Counted from the first letter of the stretch, positions 9,101 to 16,388 are shown. The stretch is DNA of 56,485 bases from Bacteroidales bacterium (GCA_031275285.1 JAISOY010000029.1:1-56485), one strand, 5' to 3'. The notes: generated by a model from the letters alone, not told the origin. Translations and numbers: made by a program.

Positions 9101-10174
9101 AACCCACTGAACGGGATCGAACAGATCAGCCGCCGTCAGGAATTGGGAAAGAAATATGCAGACGGTGTATATGTGGACTGGCAAAAAGAACTGGAAGATT
9201 ATGCCGCTTTCCTGAAAACCAAGGGGGAGATTAAACCGGAAATGCCGGAACCTGTGAAAAAGAAGGACGAAAAAGAAGTTAAGGTAAAAGGCTGGCCGTT
9301 TGATGCGAAACAGGTTACAGAAATGCTTGCCACGGAAAAGGAAATCCGTAAAGAAATCACCCTTGCACCTGGCATCACCATGGTTTTCGTAAGGATTCCC
9401 GCCGGAGAATTTGTAATGGGTAGTAATAACGGCAGTAACAATAACAGGCCGGTTTCACGTGTGAAGATCGGTAAAGCTTTCTGGATGGGAGAAATAGAAG
9501 TAACCAACGAACAATACAACGTTTTGTTTCCTGAACATGATAGCCGTTATGTCGACCAGTTCTGGAAAGATCACACCACTCCGGGGTATCCGGCCAATGA
9601 ACCCTTACAACCTGTAATACGGGTCAGTTGGGAAGAAGCGATGGAATACTGTAAACAATTAAGCCAACAAACAGGGCTGAATATTACTTTACCTACCGAA
9701 GCGCAATGGGAATGGGCTTGCAGGGCGGGAAGCAACCATGCATTCTGGTATGGAGATATGAATACCGATTTCAGCACCAAAGAAAACCTGGCAGATGCAC
9801 AACTCACTAAAATGGCTGTAAGTGGAGTAGACCCCCAGCCAATGTCCAAGGATAATCCATGGTATCCCTATTTCAATTTCATTCCGAAAGCAGAAGGGGT
9901 AGATGACGGAAATATGTTACAAACCGATGCGCGGAAATACGAAACCAATCCGTTCAACCTGTATGCCATGCACGGTAATGTGAATGAATGGACACGCTCG
10001 GATTACCTGCCTTATCCATACAGTGAAAAATCCGGTAAGGACTCCGAATTCAAAGTGGTGCGGGGAGGCTCTTATTGGGAACGCCCGGAATATTCAACCT
10101 CGTATACCCGTAAGTATTTTTATCCATGGCAAAAAGTTAAAAATGTAGGATTCAGGGTGATTATCGAGGACTAA
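6182..10174 (+). CDS. Secreted NPCBM / HZS-alpha-like / diheme / FGE-fold fusion protein
   Basis: Very large exported protein (1330 aa from the ATG at 6182, which gives the signal peptide MNNKAVFIIIICFLSCFA). Order: signal peptide; an NPCBM-type module (about 40-215, GVDRLLLMVWGGPDG ... GYEHGVWTHAESVIYY); a helical linker; a propeller-like region resembling the hydrazine synthase alpha middle domain (about 390-830); two heme c sites, CVGCH (C828) and CVSCH (C878); and a C-terminal sulfatase-modifying-factor/FGE-like fold (about 1060-1330, LPTEAQWEWACRAG, GNVNEWT, RGGSYWERPEY). True formylglycine-generating enzymes carry a cysteine pair after RGGS; here those positions hold no Cys, so that activity is unlikely. 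Hydrazine synthesis is also not implied by the fold. It probably binds a glycan and moves electrons; the substrate is unknown. Confidence 0.8.
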   Translation: MNNKAVFIIIICFLSCFALEAQKTKKEQKQESWIDAYVNEKASIRQTLQKANMPVQSEWMKVGMKAAPFVVDLKGVDRLLLMVWGGPDGNSFDHAVWANARFIKANGSSVWMDEVKPEFVRVGWGNAPILNKNLEDKEIRIAGKGYEHGVWTHAESVIYYPVDGYVRFEAEVGIEDLSRNGSAYFMAYNTFPRERVQKLQDQYPEKFNLLQSNIPDIYLCFLTTDDSVEKGLAVSLSDQVKNGTYFKDQIRQIESEKDIDTRIRRYLELFEKEDALLRLESELAWLNMESVRLAYADMKKQKGFDASKYDPQYQELLSLTKNGFDEIYSGNDQAMDNAKKAITLKRSLLLGNTLLDMDKILVARFNLGRRARSAMAPELGTQSNNWSNQQSARRQGFDADIVELSNLRNDIKIRSIYKPEGRSSITDLKLHWDADRIMFTSIMPDKRWNIFETTMNGGGTATPLVNMVEPDLEFFDGAYLPDGRILAASNVGYQGVPCVNGSDPVGNFVLYDPAKESFRRLTFDQDANWNPTIMHNGRIMYTRWEYTDLTHYFSRIVMHMNPDGTENKALFGSGSIFPNSTFDIQPLPGHSSAFVGIISGHHGVARSGRLILFDPTVARTGVKGMMQEIPYRNRPIIPLVKDELVDDVWPQFIKPYPLDDKYFLVAAKLSPGSLWGIYLVDIFDNVTLIAEYEGEGLISPIPVRKSTVPPVIPDRVKLGDKEATVFIQDIYEGEGLRGVPRGTVKALRVLSYEYAYINSPSDFYAQGIQSGWDIKRLLGTVPVEEDGSVIFKIPSNMPVSLQPLDSEGRAVQWMRSWFTGMPGEVVSCVGCHEDQNKIAIPKRVIASTKAPSKLTVHNGYVRSFTFDYEVQPILDRACVSCHNGDNGKMDLRGGRKDKRGYGTSYLSIHPFINRQGPEADMPVLVPYEYHASTSELVRLLKNGHYNVKLTDEEWRSLYNWIDFNAPDKGRFVANPLNGIEQISRRQELGKKYADGVYVDWQKELEDYAAFLKTKGEIKPEMPEPVKKKDEKEVKVKGWPFDAKQVTEMLATEKEIRKEITLAPGITMVFVRIPAGEFVMGSNNGSNNNRPVSRVKIGKAFWMGEIEVTNEQYNVLFPEHDSRYVDQFWKDHTTPGYPANEPLQPVIRVSWEEAMEYCKQLSQQTGLNITLPTEAQWEWACRAGSNHAFWYGDMNTDFSTKENLADAQLTKMAVSGVDPQPMSKDNPWYPYFNFIPKAEGVDDGNMLQTDARKYETNPFNLYAMHGNVNEWTRSDYLPYPYSEKSGKDSEFKVVRGGSYWERPEYSTSYTRKYFYPWQKVKNVGFRVIIED

Positions 10175-10177
10175 GTA

Positions 10178-10221
10178 ATAAAGAATTAAAAATTAAGAAT
10201 TGAAAATTGAAAATTGAGAGT
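10178..10221. repeat. AT-rich short-unit repeat after a stop codon
   Basis: Imperfect repeats of AAGAATTGAAAATTGAAAATTGA type directly behind the preceding stop codon. The same family follows dhaL (15007) and, on the other strand, the TonB-like gene (22763-22811). Low-complexity intergenic DNA; no function shown. Confidence 0.5.
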
Positions 10222-10313
10222 GAATGCGGCTCGTTAAGCCCGTATCTTCATGCAAAAAATGTTGGGACCAAATATATTTTTGACGACATTATTTACAGGC
10301 AATCTTTGATCAG

Positions 10314-12797
10314 GTGAAGAGGAACTTATACCGGTTGATTTCATCCCATTGGACTACCATTGTCCTGTTACTGCTATATGCAACAGGCTTGGCGGTGGCT
10401 ACTTTCATTGAAAAATACTACGGAACAGATATGGCCAGGCGGCTCGTTTATTTTTCACCGGTATTTTTCCTGCTACAGCTTCTGTTGATCTTAAATTTCA
10501 TCTTTATTGTTCTAAAAAATAAATACCTGAAACAGGGAAAATGGGGGATGCTGCTGCTACATGGGGCCTTAACCATTATTCTGGCAGGAGCCCTGATCAC
10601 TCATTTGTTTTCTGAAGAAGGATATATACACATCCGTGAAGGGGAAAAATCCGACAGATTCCATGTACAGTCTTTTGGAACGACGATCGTTAAGACATTG
10701 CCGTTCAGTCTGGAACTGCTTGATTTTACCCTGCATCGTTATCCGGGTTCCGGCAGCCCGTCATCTTATGAGAGCGAATTGCGGGTATATACAAGGGAAA
10801 AAGTATTCGATGCATTGGTTTATATGAACCATACGCTGGATGTGGATGGTTACCGGTTTTTTCAGGCTTCATTCGATAAGGATGAAAAAGGAACCGTTCT
10901 CTCCGTCAATAAAGATGTATGCGGAAGAAGTGTTACTTATGCCGGTTATCTCCTTTTGTTTGCCGGCTTCATCCTTTGCTTTACAGGTAAAAACTCCCGT
11001 CTGCGGGTCCTTTTCCGGATGCTGAAAAAGACAACCGTAACAATCATTTTTGTTCTTTGTATTTTCCGGATGCACGTTTATGCTTCCGGCCAACCGGGAT
11101 TGATTCCCGGAATAGAAAATTTCCCGGTCGACCGGGAACATGCCAAAGCTTTCGGAACACTTGCCCTGCAGTCATCTTATGGAAGAATTGTCCCTGTCAA
11201 TACCTTTTCTTCGGAAATCCTACGAAAATTATATCATAGCGACCGGATCGGAGCTATGGATGCCGACCAGTTCCTGCTAAGCCTGTTGATCGTACCGGAG
11301 CTATGGAGTGAACAACCTTTGATCCATGTAACCAACAAGGAACTGATCCATTCGTTAAACCTTAGCGGGAAAAAATGTGCTTATGCGGACCTGTTCGACG
11401 CAAACGGGAATTATAAGCTGGAAGGATCAGTCAATCAGGTATATGGTAAGACTCCTACCGAACGGAGCAAACTGGATAAGGATCTGTTGAAATTAGACGA
11501 GAAGGCCAATATACTACTTCAATTATTTGACCTTCAATTACTCCATCTGTTTCCGGATGCCGGTCATCCGGACCATCCATGGTATTCTCCGGGTGACGAC
11601 CTGTCGGTTTTTTCAGGCATGGATTCCGTGTTCGTTTCCCGGATCATGGGCTGGTATCTCATGGAAGTACGTAAAGCAACGCAAACAGGTGAATGGCAGC
11701 GTGCTGATGAGGTGCTGGAAATGATCTCGACCTACCAGTCGGCCAAATGCCGTCCCGGAGATATTGACAATAAAAAAATACAAGCTGAGCTGAAGTATAA
11801 CCGGATGAATATTTTTTCGTTATCCAAACGGTTTTACCTAATGTCAGGAGTTTTTCTGCTCGTATTGGGATGCCTTTCATGGAACAGGAAATCCCGGTAC
11901 CTGCTTGTCGGAAAATGGTTGTTAAGCGCGATAATCATTGCCTGTTTCCTGTTCCATACGTATGGAATATGTCTGCGTTGGTACATAGGGGAACATGCGC
12001 CGTTTTCCAATTCTTACGAAACCATGGTTTATGTGGGTTGGGCTACGGTGCTGGCAGGGCTCCTTTTCATCTCCCGTTCTACCGTCACACTGGCACTGGC
12101 TACCCTTTTCGGAGGTGTTATCCTTTTCGTGTCGGGCCTGAACTGGATGGATCCGCAGATTACCCCGCTGGTGCCGGTGCTCAAGTCACCATGGCTGATG
12201 TTCCATGTTGCAGTAATCGTTGCTGCCTACGGATTCATGGGGATCAGTTTTCTTATCGGCGCCACCAATCTGGGGATAATGACATTCGGGAACAAAAAGA
12301 ACATTACTGTACTACAACGGATCGGGGAATTGAGCATCATCAATGAAATATCCCTACTGACCGGCTTGATACTGATGACAACTGGCACATTCCTCGGAGC
12401 CATTTGGGCCAATGAATCATGGGGGCGTTACTGGGGCTGGGATCCCAAAGAAACCTGGGCATTGGTTACGATTGTGGTATATGCCGTGGCAACCCACCTG
12501 AGAATGGCCAAACGTTACTATAACCTGTGGATATTCAACGTGCTGTCCGTATTCGCTTTTGCTTCCGTATTGATGACTTTTTTCGGGGTGAATTATTTCC
12601 TGAGCGGGATGCATTCCTACGGTTCCAACAGCAATGTGAATGCTATTTTTGTATACTTATATGTTGCCGGAGGGTTACTTCTATTGTTAAGCGTTGTTTC
12701 CTACCGGTCGTATAAAACACTTCACCCTGCGTCCGGTAAATCGGTCGATCCTGTTGTATCTCCTGATTCATCAACCATCAACCATAACCATATTTAA
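10314..12797 (+). CDS. ccsBA: Fused CcsB-CcsA (system II) cytochrome c assembly protein
   Basis: Integral membrane protein (827 aa) of cytochrome c maturation system II. It exports heme and joins it to CxxCH motifs outside the membrane. The N-terminal part is ResB/CcsB-like, with helices near residues 15-30, 45-65 and 80-100 followed by an extracytoplasmic stretch. The C-terminal part is CcsA with several helices and the heme-handling WWD region WGRYWGWDPKETWAL starting near residue 703. The start is GTG at 10314; no in-frame ATG nearby fits better. It lies in the block with two diheme cytochrome genes, so it likely serves their products. Either a dedicated or a genome-wide role is possible. 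Confidence 0.9.
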   Translation: MKRNLYRLISSHWTTIVLLLLYATGLAVATFIEKYYGTDMARRLVYFSPVFFLLQLLLILNFIFIVLKNKYLKQGKWGMLLLHGALTIILAGALITHLFSEEGYIHIREGEKSDRFHVQSFGTTIVKTLPFSLELLDFTLHRYPGSGSPSSYESELRVYTREKVFDALVYMNHTLDVDGYRFFQASFDKDEKGTVLSVNKDVCGRSVTYAGYLLLFAGFILCFTGKNSRLRVLFRMLKKTTVTIIFVLCIFRMHVYASGQPGLIPGIENFPVDREHAKAFGTLALQSSYGRIVPVNTFSSEILRKLYHSDRIGAMDADQFLLSLLIVPELWSEQPLIHVTNKELIHSLNLSGKKCAYADLFDANGNYKLEGSVNQVYGKTPTERSKLDKDLLKLDEKANILLQLFDLQLLHLFPDAGHPDHPWYSPGDDLSVFSGMDSVFVSRIMGWYLMEVRKATQTGEWQRADEVLEMISTYQSAKCRPGDIDNKKIQAELKYNRMNIFSLSKRFYLMSGVFLLVLGCLSWNRKSRYLLVGKWLLSAIIIACFLFHTYGICLRWYIGEHAPFSNSYETMVYVGWATVLAGLLFISRSTVTLALATLFGGVILFVSGLNWMDPQITPLVPVLKSPWLMFHVAVIVAAYGFMGISFLIGATNLGIMTFGNKKNITVLQRIGELSIINEISLLTGLILMTTGTFLGAIWANESWGRYWGWDPKETWALVTIVVYAVATHLRMAKRYYNLWIFNVLSVFAFASVLMTFFGVNYFLSGMHSYGSNSNVNAIFVYLYVAGGLLLLLSVVSYRSYKTLHPASGKSVDPVVSPDSSTINHNHI

Positions 12798-12820
12798 TAA
12801 TCAATTAATCTAAACAAGTC

Positions 12821-13135
12821 ATGAGGAAATTTAATCATGTGGGTATCGTTACCCGGGAAGACAAAGAAGGGGCATTTTTCAACGAAGGTTTGAGCGTCTG
12901 GCTGACCGATTACACCAAGAGCGCCAACCGGATAGAATATTTGAAGTTTGTGGAAGGGTCGTGTATGCCGGAACTGGTGCAAACGGTCACCCACATGGCA
13001 TATGAGGTGCCTGATCTGGAGGAGGCGCTCAAAGGAGCTAAAGTGATCTTCGGACCGGCTGTATGTGATGAACACCTGACAATTGCTTTCATCGAAGAAG
13101 AAGGCATAGCGGTAGAATTAATGGAGATCAAATAA
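12821..13135 (+). CDS. VOC-fold (glyoxalase-like) protein
   Basis: Small single-module VOC protein (104 aa). It starts MRKFNHVGIVT, with candidate metal ligands His6, a Glu in RIEYLKF, a His in VTHMAYEV and the C-terminal Glu in VELMEI. This pattern matches methylmalonyl-CoA epimerase or glyoxalase half-units that dimerise to make a metal site. It would act on a small carbonyl or keto compound in the cytoplasm. It lies 23 bp after the cytochrome assembly gene and upstream of the kinase and aldolase genes, so it may isomerise an intermediate of the same pathway (inference). Confidence 0.75.
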   Translation: MRKFNHVGIVTREDKEGAFFNEGLSVWLTDYTKSANRIEYLKFVEGSCMPELVQTVTHMAYEVPDLEEALKGAKVIFGPAVCDEHLTIAFIEEEGIAVELMEIK

Positions 13136-13142
13136 TTCAAAA

Positions 13143-13240
13143 ATCCAAAGTTTAAAAGTTCAAGGTTAGATAAGAAACGAAACCTTGAACCCGAACCGGG
13201 CTTGCGAGCTCATCAAAGATAAACTTTGAACTTTAAATAA
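13143..13240. repeat. Intergenic repeat with 10-bp inverted repeat
   Basis: AAAGTTTAAAAGTTCAAGG-type low-complexity repeats after the VOC stop codon. GTTCAAGGTT (13158-13167) and AACCTTGAAC (13181-13190) are perfect inverted copies with a 13-base loop. A similar AACTTTGAACTTTAAA follows further right. Possibly a 3' hairpin. Confidence 0.5.
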
Positions 13241-13323
13241 TCATTTAAAAATATTCGCATGAAATGTTCATAAACATAGCGGTATACCCACCGTCATGAA
13301 CAAAGTTGGACATTTAGCTTTGC

Positions 13324-13341
13324 TGAGCCCTTCGGGGTTCA
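13324..13341 (+). promoter_or_regulatory. UUCG-tetraloop hairpin in the dhaK leader
   Basis: TGAGCCC (13324-13330), loop TTCG, GGGTTCA (13335-13341). The seven pairs include one G-T. It lies 28 bases before the dhaK ATG at 13370. A very stable RNA stem here could be an attenuator, a processing site or a stability element. Two tiny ATGA-overlapping ORFs (13264-13299 and 13296-13346) cover it; their coding status is unproven. Confidence 0.4.
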
Positions 13342-13369
13342 TCTAACCATTTAAAATAATTTTATTCAT

Positions 13370-14377
13370 ATGAAAACCAAATTCATTAATAATCCGGAAA
13401 ACCTGACATCCGAATTACTGGAAGGCTATGTAATGGCTTATAAAGATAAGGTAGCGCTGGCTGCTGAAAATATTGTAGTCCGTAAAAATCCCAAATCCGA
13501 CGACAAAGTGGCGATCATTACTTTGGGGGGATCGGGACATGAACCTGCGCTCAGCGGTTTCGTGGGTGAAGGGATGTTGGATTGTTCCGTTGTGGGTGAC
13601 ATTTTTGCTGCTCCCGGTGCCCAGCGTTTGTTTTCCGCTTTGCAAATGTTCAAACGCGATGCCGGTATTTTATTGGTCGTGTTGAACCATTCGGGTGATG
13701 TAATGAGTGCCAACATGGCATCACAATTAGCTGAAAGGGCAGGTATAAAGGTGAAAAGCATCAACACGCACGATGATATCAGTGCAGGAATCAATGCTCC
13801 CGATGCCGACCGTCGTGGTCTGGCCGGATGCCTGCCTCTGATCAAGATACTGGGAGCCGCTTCCGAGGAAGGAAAGAATATAGACGAACTGATCGAGATC
13901 GGGGAACGTTTCAATAAACAGATCGCTACCCTGGCCGTAGCCATGGGATCATGTACGCATCCTCAGAACGAAGCGCTGATCTGCGACCTTCCTGCCGGAA
14001 TCATGGAAATCGGGATGGGACAACACGGCGAGGGTGGCGGTGGTCGTCAGCCATTGGTCTCTGCCGATGATACCGCCGCAAAAATGCTTGGATTCCTTAC
14101 CCAACAGGTTCCACTCCAAAAGGGAGATCGTGTCCTGCTTTATGTCAACGGAACAGGCGGTACCACCCACATGGAACTAAGTATTATTTTCCGTAGGGCA
14201 TACCAGCTTCTGGCCGAAAAAGGCGTAGAGGTTACGGAAAGCAGGATAGAAGAAATGCTTACCGTTCAGGGACAGCATGGTTTCCAAATGCTGTTGGCTA
14301 AGCTGGATGCCGATCATATCGACCTGCTGAAAAACAAAAAAGCAGACAGCCCTTATTGGATCAACACAGGTAAATAA
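13370..14377 (+). CDS. dhaK: Dihydroxyacetone kinase-type subunit DhaK
   Basis: Ketose-binding subunit of a dihydroxyacetone-type kinase, 335 aa, the normal DhaK length. It has the conserved GGSGHEPALSGFVGEGMLD near the start (His of GHEP) and IGMGQHGEGGGGR, where the His is the expected covalent attachment point for the ketone of the substrate. LNHSGDVMSANMA is also typical. It forms the kinase with the next gene (8-bp gap). No dhaM (PTS phosphoryl donor) is present here, so the donor is ATP or a DhaM encoded elsewhere. Family members also phosphorylate tetruloses such as erythrulose, so the real substrate may not be dihydroxyacetone. Confidence 0.92.
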   Translation: MKTKFINNPENLTSELLEGYVMAYKDKVALAAENIVVRKNPKSDDKVAIITLGGSGHEPALSGFVGEGMLDCSVVGDIFAAPGAQRLFSALQMFKRDAGILLVVLNHSGDVMSANMASQLAERAGIKVKSINTHDDISAGINAPDADRRGLAGCLPLIKILGAASEEGKNIDELIEIGERFNKQIATLAVAMGSCTHPQNEALICDLPAGIMEIGMGQHGEGGGGRQPLVSADDTAAKMLGFLTQQVPLQKGDRVLLYVNGTGGTTHMELSIIFRRAYQLLAEKGVEVTESRIEEMLTVQGQHGFQMLLAKLDADHIDLLKNKKADSPYWINTGK

Positions 14378-14385
14378 TACCGGAA

Positions 14386-15006
14386 ATGAATGAGTTGACC
14401 ATAGGCACTTTTAAGCTGATGATACGAAATGCCAGTCTCCGTATCAAGGAAAGGGAAAGTGAATTCTCCGAACTGGATGCGGTGATTGGCGACGGCGACC
14501 ATGGTACCGCTATGGTTGCCGCTATGAATGCGATCGTCGAAGCGGCTGAAAAGGGAACAGAATTTAAAACCATGTTGAACGACATGGGATTCAACGTCAT
14601 GATGCAGACCAGCGGATCTACCAGTACATTGCTGGGCGCTTTCCTGTTAGGAATGAGCGATCATAGTGCCGGAACATCATTGGATGCGGGGGCTGTGAAA
14701 GAGATGTTTGCCGGAGGATTGAAAAATATTCAGACCCAAACGCAGGCGAAGAAGGGCGATAAGACGATGATGGATGCCCTGATCCCGGCCGTAGAAGCGA
14801 TGCAGGAGACACAATCGGAAGATATCGCCCGGATCATCGATGCGGGAGCAAAAGCCGCTCAAACCGGCGCCGGGTCGACCATAGCTCTGAAAGCCAATTT
14901 CGGACGCGCACGTAATTACGGAGAACGTTCCATTGGTTTTGCCGATTCCGGGGCGACCTCATGGGCTTGTATGTTCAGCGCATTTGCAGAAGCAGTTAAT
15001 AATTGA
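14386..15006 (+). CDS. dhaL: Dihydroxyacetone kinase-type subunit DhaL
   Basis: Nucleotide-binding subunit (206 aa, family length about 200-215). It shows the Mg/nucleotide signature VIGDGDHGTAM, the loop MQTSGSTSTLLGAF and the GDKTMMDALIPA segment, all typical of DhaL. It starts 8 bp after dhaK and should form the active complex with it. The His in GDGDHG fits ATP-dependent as well as PTS-linked forms, so the donor is not settled. It ends with short AT-rich repeats beginning at the stop codon. Confidence 0.92.
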   Translation: MNELTIGTFKLMIRNASLRIKERESEFSELDAVIGDGDHGTAMVAAMNAIVEAAEKGTEFKTMLNDMGFNVMMQTSGSTSTLLGAFLLGMSDHSAGTSLDAGAVKEMFAGGLKNIQTQTQAKKGDKTMMDALIPAVEAMQETQSEDIARIIDAGAKAAQTGAGSTIALKANFGRARNYGERSIGFADSGATSWACMFSAFAEAVNN

Positions 15007-15032
15007 GAATTGATAATTGAGAATGGAAAATT
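15007..15032. repeat. Short AT-rich repeat after dhaL
   Basis: GAATTGATAATTGAGAATGG-type repeat starting at the stop codon, the same family as 10178-10221 and 22763-22811. Confidence 0.45.
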
Positions 15033-15059
15033 ATTTCCTTACGCTTGTGAGCCTGGATA

Positions 15060-15115
15060 GCGCGCGTTTGTAACGCGTGCAGTATGTTTGAATAGCACGC
15101 GTTACAAACGCGCGC
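15060..15115. repeat. Perfect 21-bp GC-rich inverted repeat
   Basis: Arms at 15060-15080 and 15095-15115 are exact reverse complements (each contains GTTTGTAACGCGTGC or its complement) with a 14-base loop. The GC-rich arms stand out from the AT-rich surroundings. It could be a REP-type palindrome spread by a RAYT transposase, or a strong transcript hairpin. No T-tract follows directly. Confidence 0.75.
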
Positions 15116-15151
15116 CAGCTCTCTGTAAAAGATGAATCATATATGAGGGTT

Positions 15152-15159
15152 TAATTTTG
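15152..15159 (+). promoter_or_regulatory. Possible -7 box before the lsrF-like gene
   Basis: TAATTTTG is an exact TAnnTTTG match 49 bases before the ATG at 15209. No clear -33 TTTG is present, so this is weak. Confidence 0.35.
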
Positions 15160-15208
15160 AACAATTACATATAAATAATAATTTTAAACTTTAACAGATA
15201 ATTATACA

Positions 15209-16087
15209 ATGGCAGATTTAGATGATATCAGGGAAGGCAATAAATTCGGATTGGGTATTGGAGTAAAAGGTCAGACCTTTCATGTAAAAGGCGCCGATAA
15301 TCTTCCCTGGGGAATGAAAGACCGGTTATCAAGGATTTTTAACGTCCATAGCGGCAGGACCGTCATGCTGGCTTTCGATCACGGCTTTATCATGGGCCCC
15401 ACTTCCGGTGTGGAAAGGATCGACCTGACGATACTCCCTTTAATGGAATATGCAGATTGTTTGATGTGTTCGAGAGGTATCCTGCAGACTTCAGTACCGG
15501 CCAATATCAACAAACCGGTATGTCTGCGTTCGGATGCCGGAACGACCGTTCTCACGGAATTGAACGACAATGTGATCATCGATATTGAAGACGCTATCCG
15601 GATGAATGTCTCGGCTATGGCGATCATGCTGGCTATCGGCGATCCGGCAACAGAAGCAAAAACCGTTGCCAATCTGTATAAACTGGCTGATATGGGTGCT
15701 AAGTACAATATCCCTGTAATGGGTGTGACGGCTGTTGGAAAGGATATGGCCCGTGATGCACGTTATTTCGGGCTGGCATCCAGGGTCTGTGCCGAGAATG
15801 GCGCCAATATCGTAAAAACATATTATTGTGACGGCTTTGAAAATGTAGTGGCAGCCTGTCCCGTTCCAATCGTTATAGCAGGCGGAAAGAAACTGCCGGA
15901 AAAGGAAGCCCTGGAACTTTGCTATAAAGCCATTAATGAGGGCGCTGCCGGTGTGGATATGGGACGTAATGTTTTCCAGTCTGAAAATCCGGTCGCCATG
16001 ATCCAGGCTGTAAAAGGCGTGGTACATGATAACCTTCCGGTAGATCAGGCTTTTGAGATGTTCAAAGACCTATCGGCGGAGAAATAA
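15209..16087 (+). CDS. LsrF-family aldolase/thiolase
   Basis: Class I Schiff-base aldolase-type enzyme (292 aa), closely like LsrF, which splits the phosphorylated AI-2 product into acetyl-CoA and dihydroxyacetone phosphate. The start MADLDDI, RLSRIFN, TVMLAFDHG, MCSRGIL, IVIAGGKKLPEKEALE and GVDMGRN all match what I recall of LsrF. The catalytic lysine (VKTYY) falls at residue 203, the position reported for E. coli LsrF. No lsrK, lsrG or Lsr transporter is here, so an AI-2 role is not supported; the partner kinase is DhaKL. It may act on another phosphorylated diketone or ketose. Products such as dihydroxyacetone phosphate would enter glycolysis. A clear terminator follows. Confidence 0.88.
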   Translation: MADLDDIREGNKFGLGIGVKGQTFHVKGADNLPWGMKDRLSRIFNVHSGRTVMLAFDHGFIMGPTSGVERIDLTILPLMEYADCLMCSRGILQTSVPANINKPVCLRSDAGTTVLTELNDNVIIDIEDAIRMNVSAMAIMLAIGDPATEAKTVANLYKLADMGAKYNIPVMGVTAVGKDMARDARYFGLASRVCAENGANIVKTYYCDGFENVVAACPVPIVIAGGKKLPEKEALELCYKAINEGAAGVDMGRNVFQSENPVAMIQAVKGVVHDNLPVDQAFEMFKDLSAEK

Positions 16088-16119
16088 GTAAACCGGAAAC
16101 TAACTCAAAAGCAGAAAAA

Positions 16120-16179
16120 CCCAAACTCGATTATTTTAGGTAGCCTATTCCTGTTTTCCGGAATAGGTTATCTTTTTTT
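16120..16179 (+). terminator. Rho-independent terminator of the IclR block (copy B)
   Basis: TAGCCTATTCC (16141-16151) pairs with GGAATAGGTTA (16160-16170), 11 pairs with one G-T, around an 8-base loop; a T-rich tract runs to 16179. The 45 bp from 16120 repeat the segment at 2256-2300. Confidence 0.8.
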
Positions 16180-16279
16180 CGGAAATTCCCTATTCATCCT
16201 GATATCTCGGTTTTTATATCGAACTGGCTACTCCGGACATGTCTTTTGACGGGTAATACGGGAGTTTATTTTTGAAAAT

Positions 16280-16331
16280 ATGGTTTTGAGCCAATTATTC
16301 GCAATATTGCGAATAATTGGCTCAAAACCAT
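16280..16331. repeat. 52-bp perfect palindrome
   Basis: The left half (16280-16305) and right half (16306-16331) are exact reverse complements with no spacer; the centre reads GCAATATTGC. It lies between two convergent genes, 58 bases before the 3' end of the macroglobulin gene. It may be a bidirectional terminator, a cruciform site or the relic of an inverted duplication. Confidence 0.85.
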
Positions 16332-16388
16332 TAATGATTCTTTGATCCTGTACCAGATTACACGATGCAACTATTTTTCCATATCCGG

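Noticed and set aside
6182..10174. True hydrazine synthase and active formylglycine-generating enzyme
   Set aside because: Only fold-level resemblance; no partner subunits, and the FGE cysteine pair is missing.
11870..12346. 158-aa plus-strand open frame in another frame
   Set aside because: Fully inside the CcsA part of the cytochrome assembly gene and without protein-like features.
13438..13944. 168-aa minus-strand open frame
   Set aside because: Antisense shadow of dhaK, Ser/Ala-rich composition caused by the coding strand.
15209..16087. AI-2 (lsr) quorum-sensing operon
   Set aside because: Only the lsrF-like gene is present; kinase, isomerase LsrG and transporter genes are absent.
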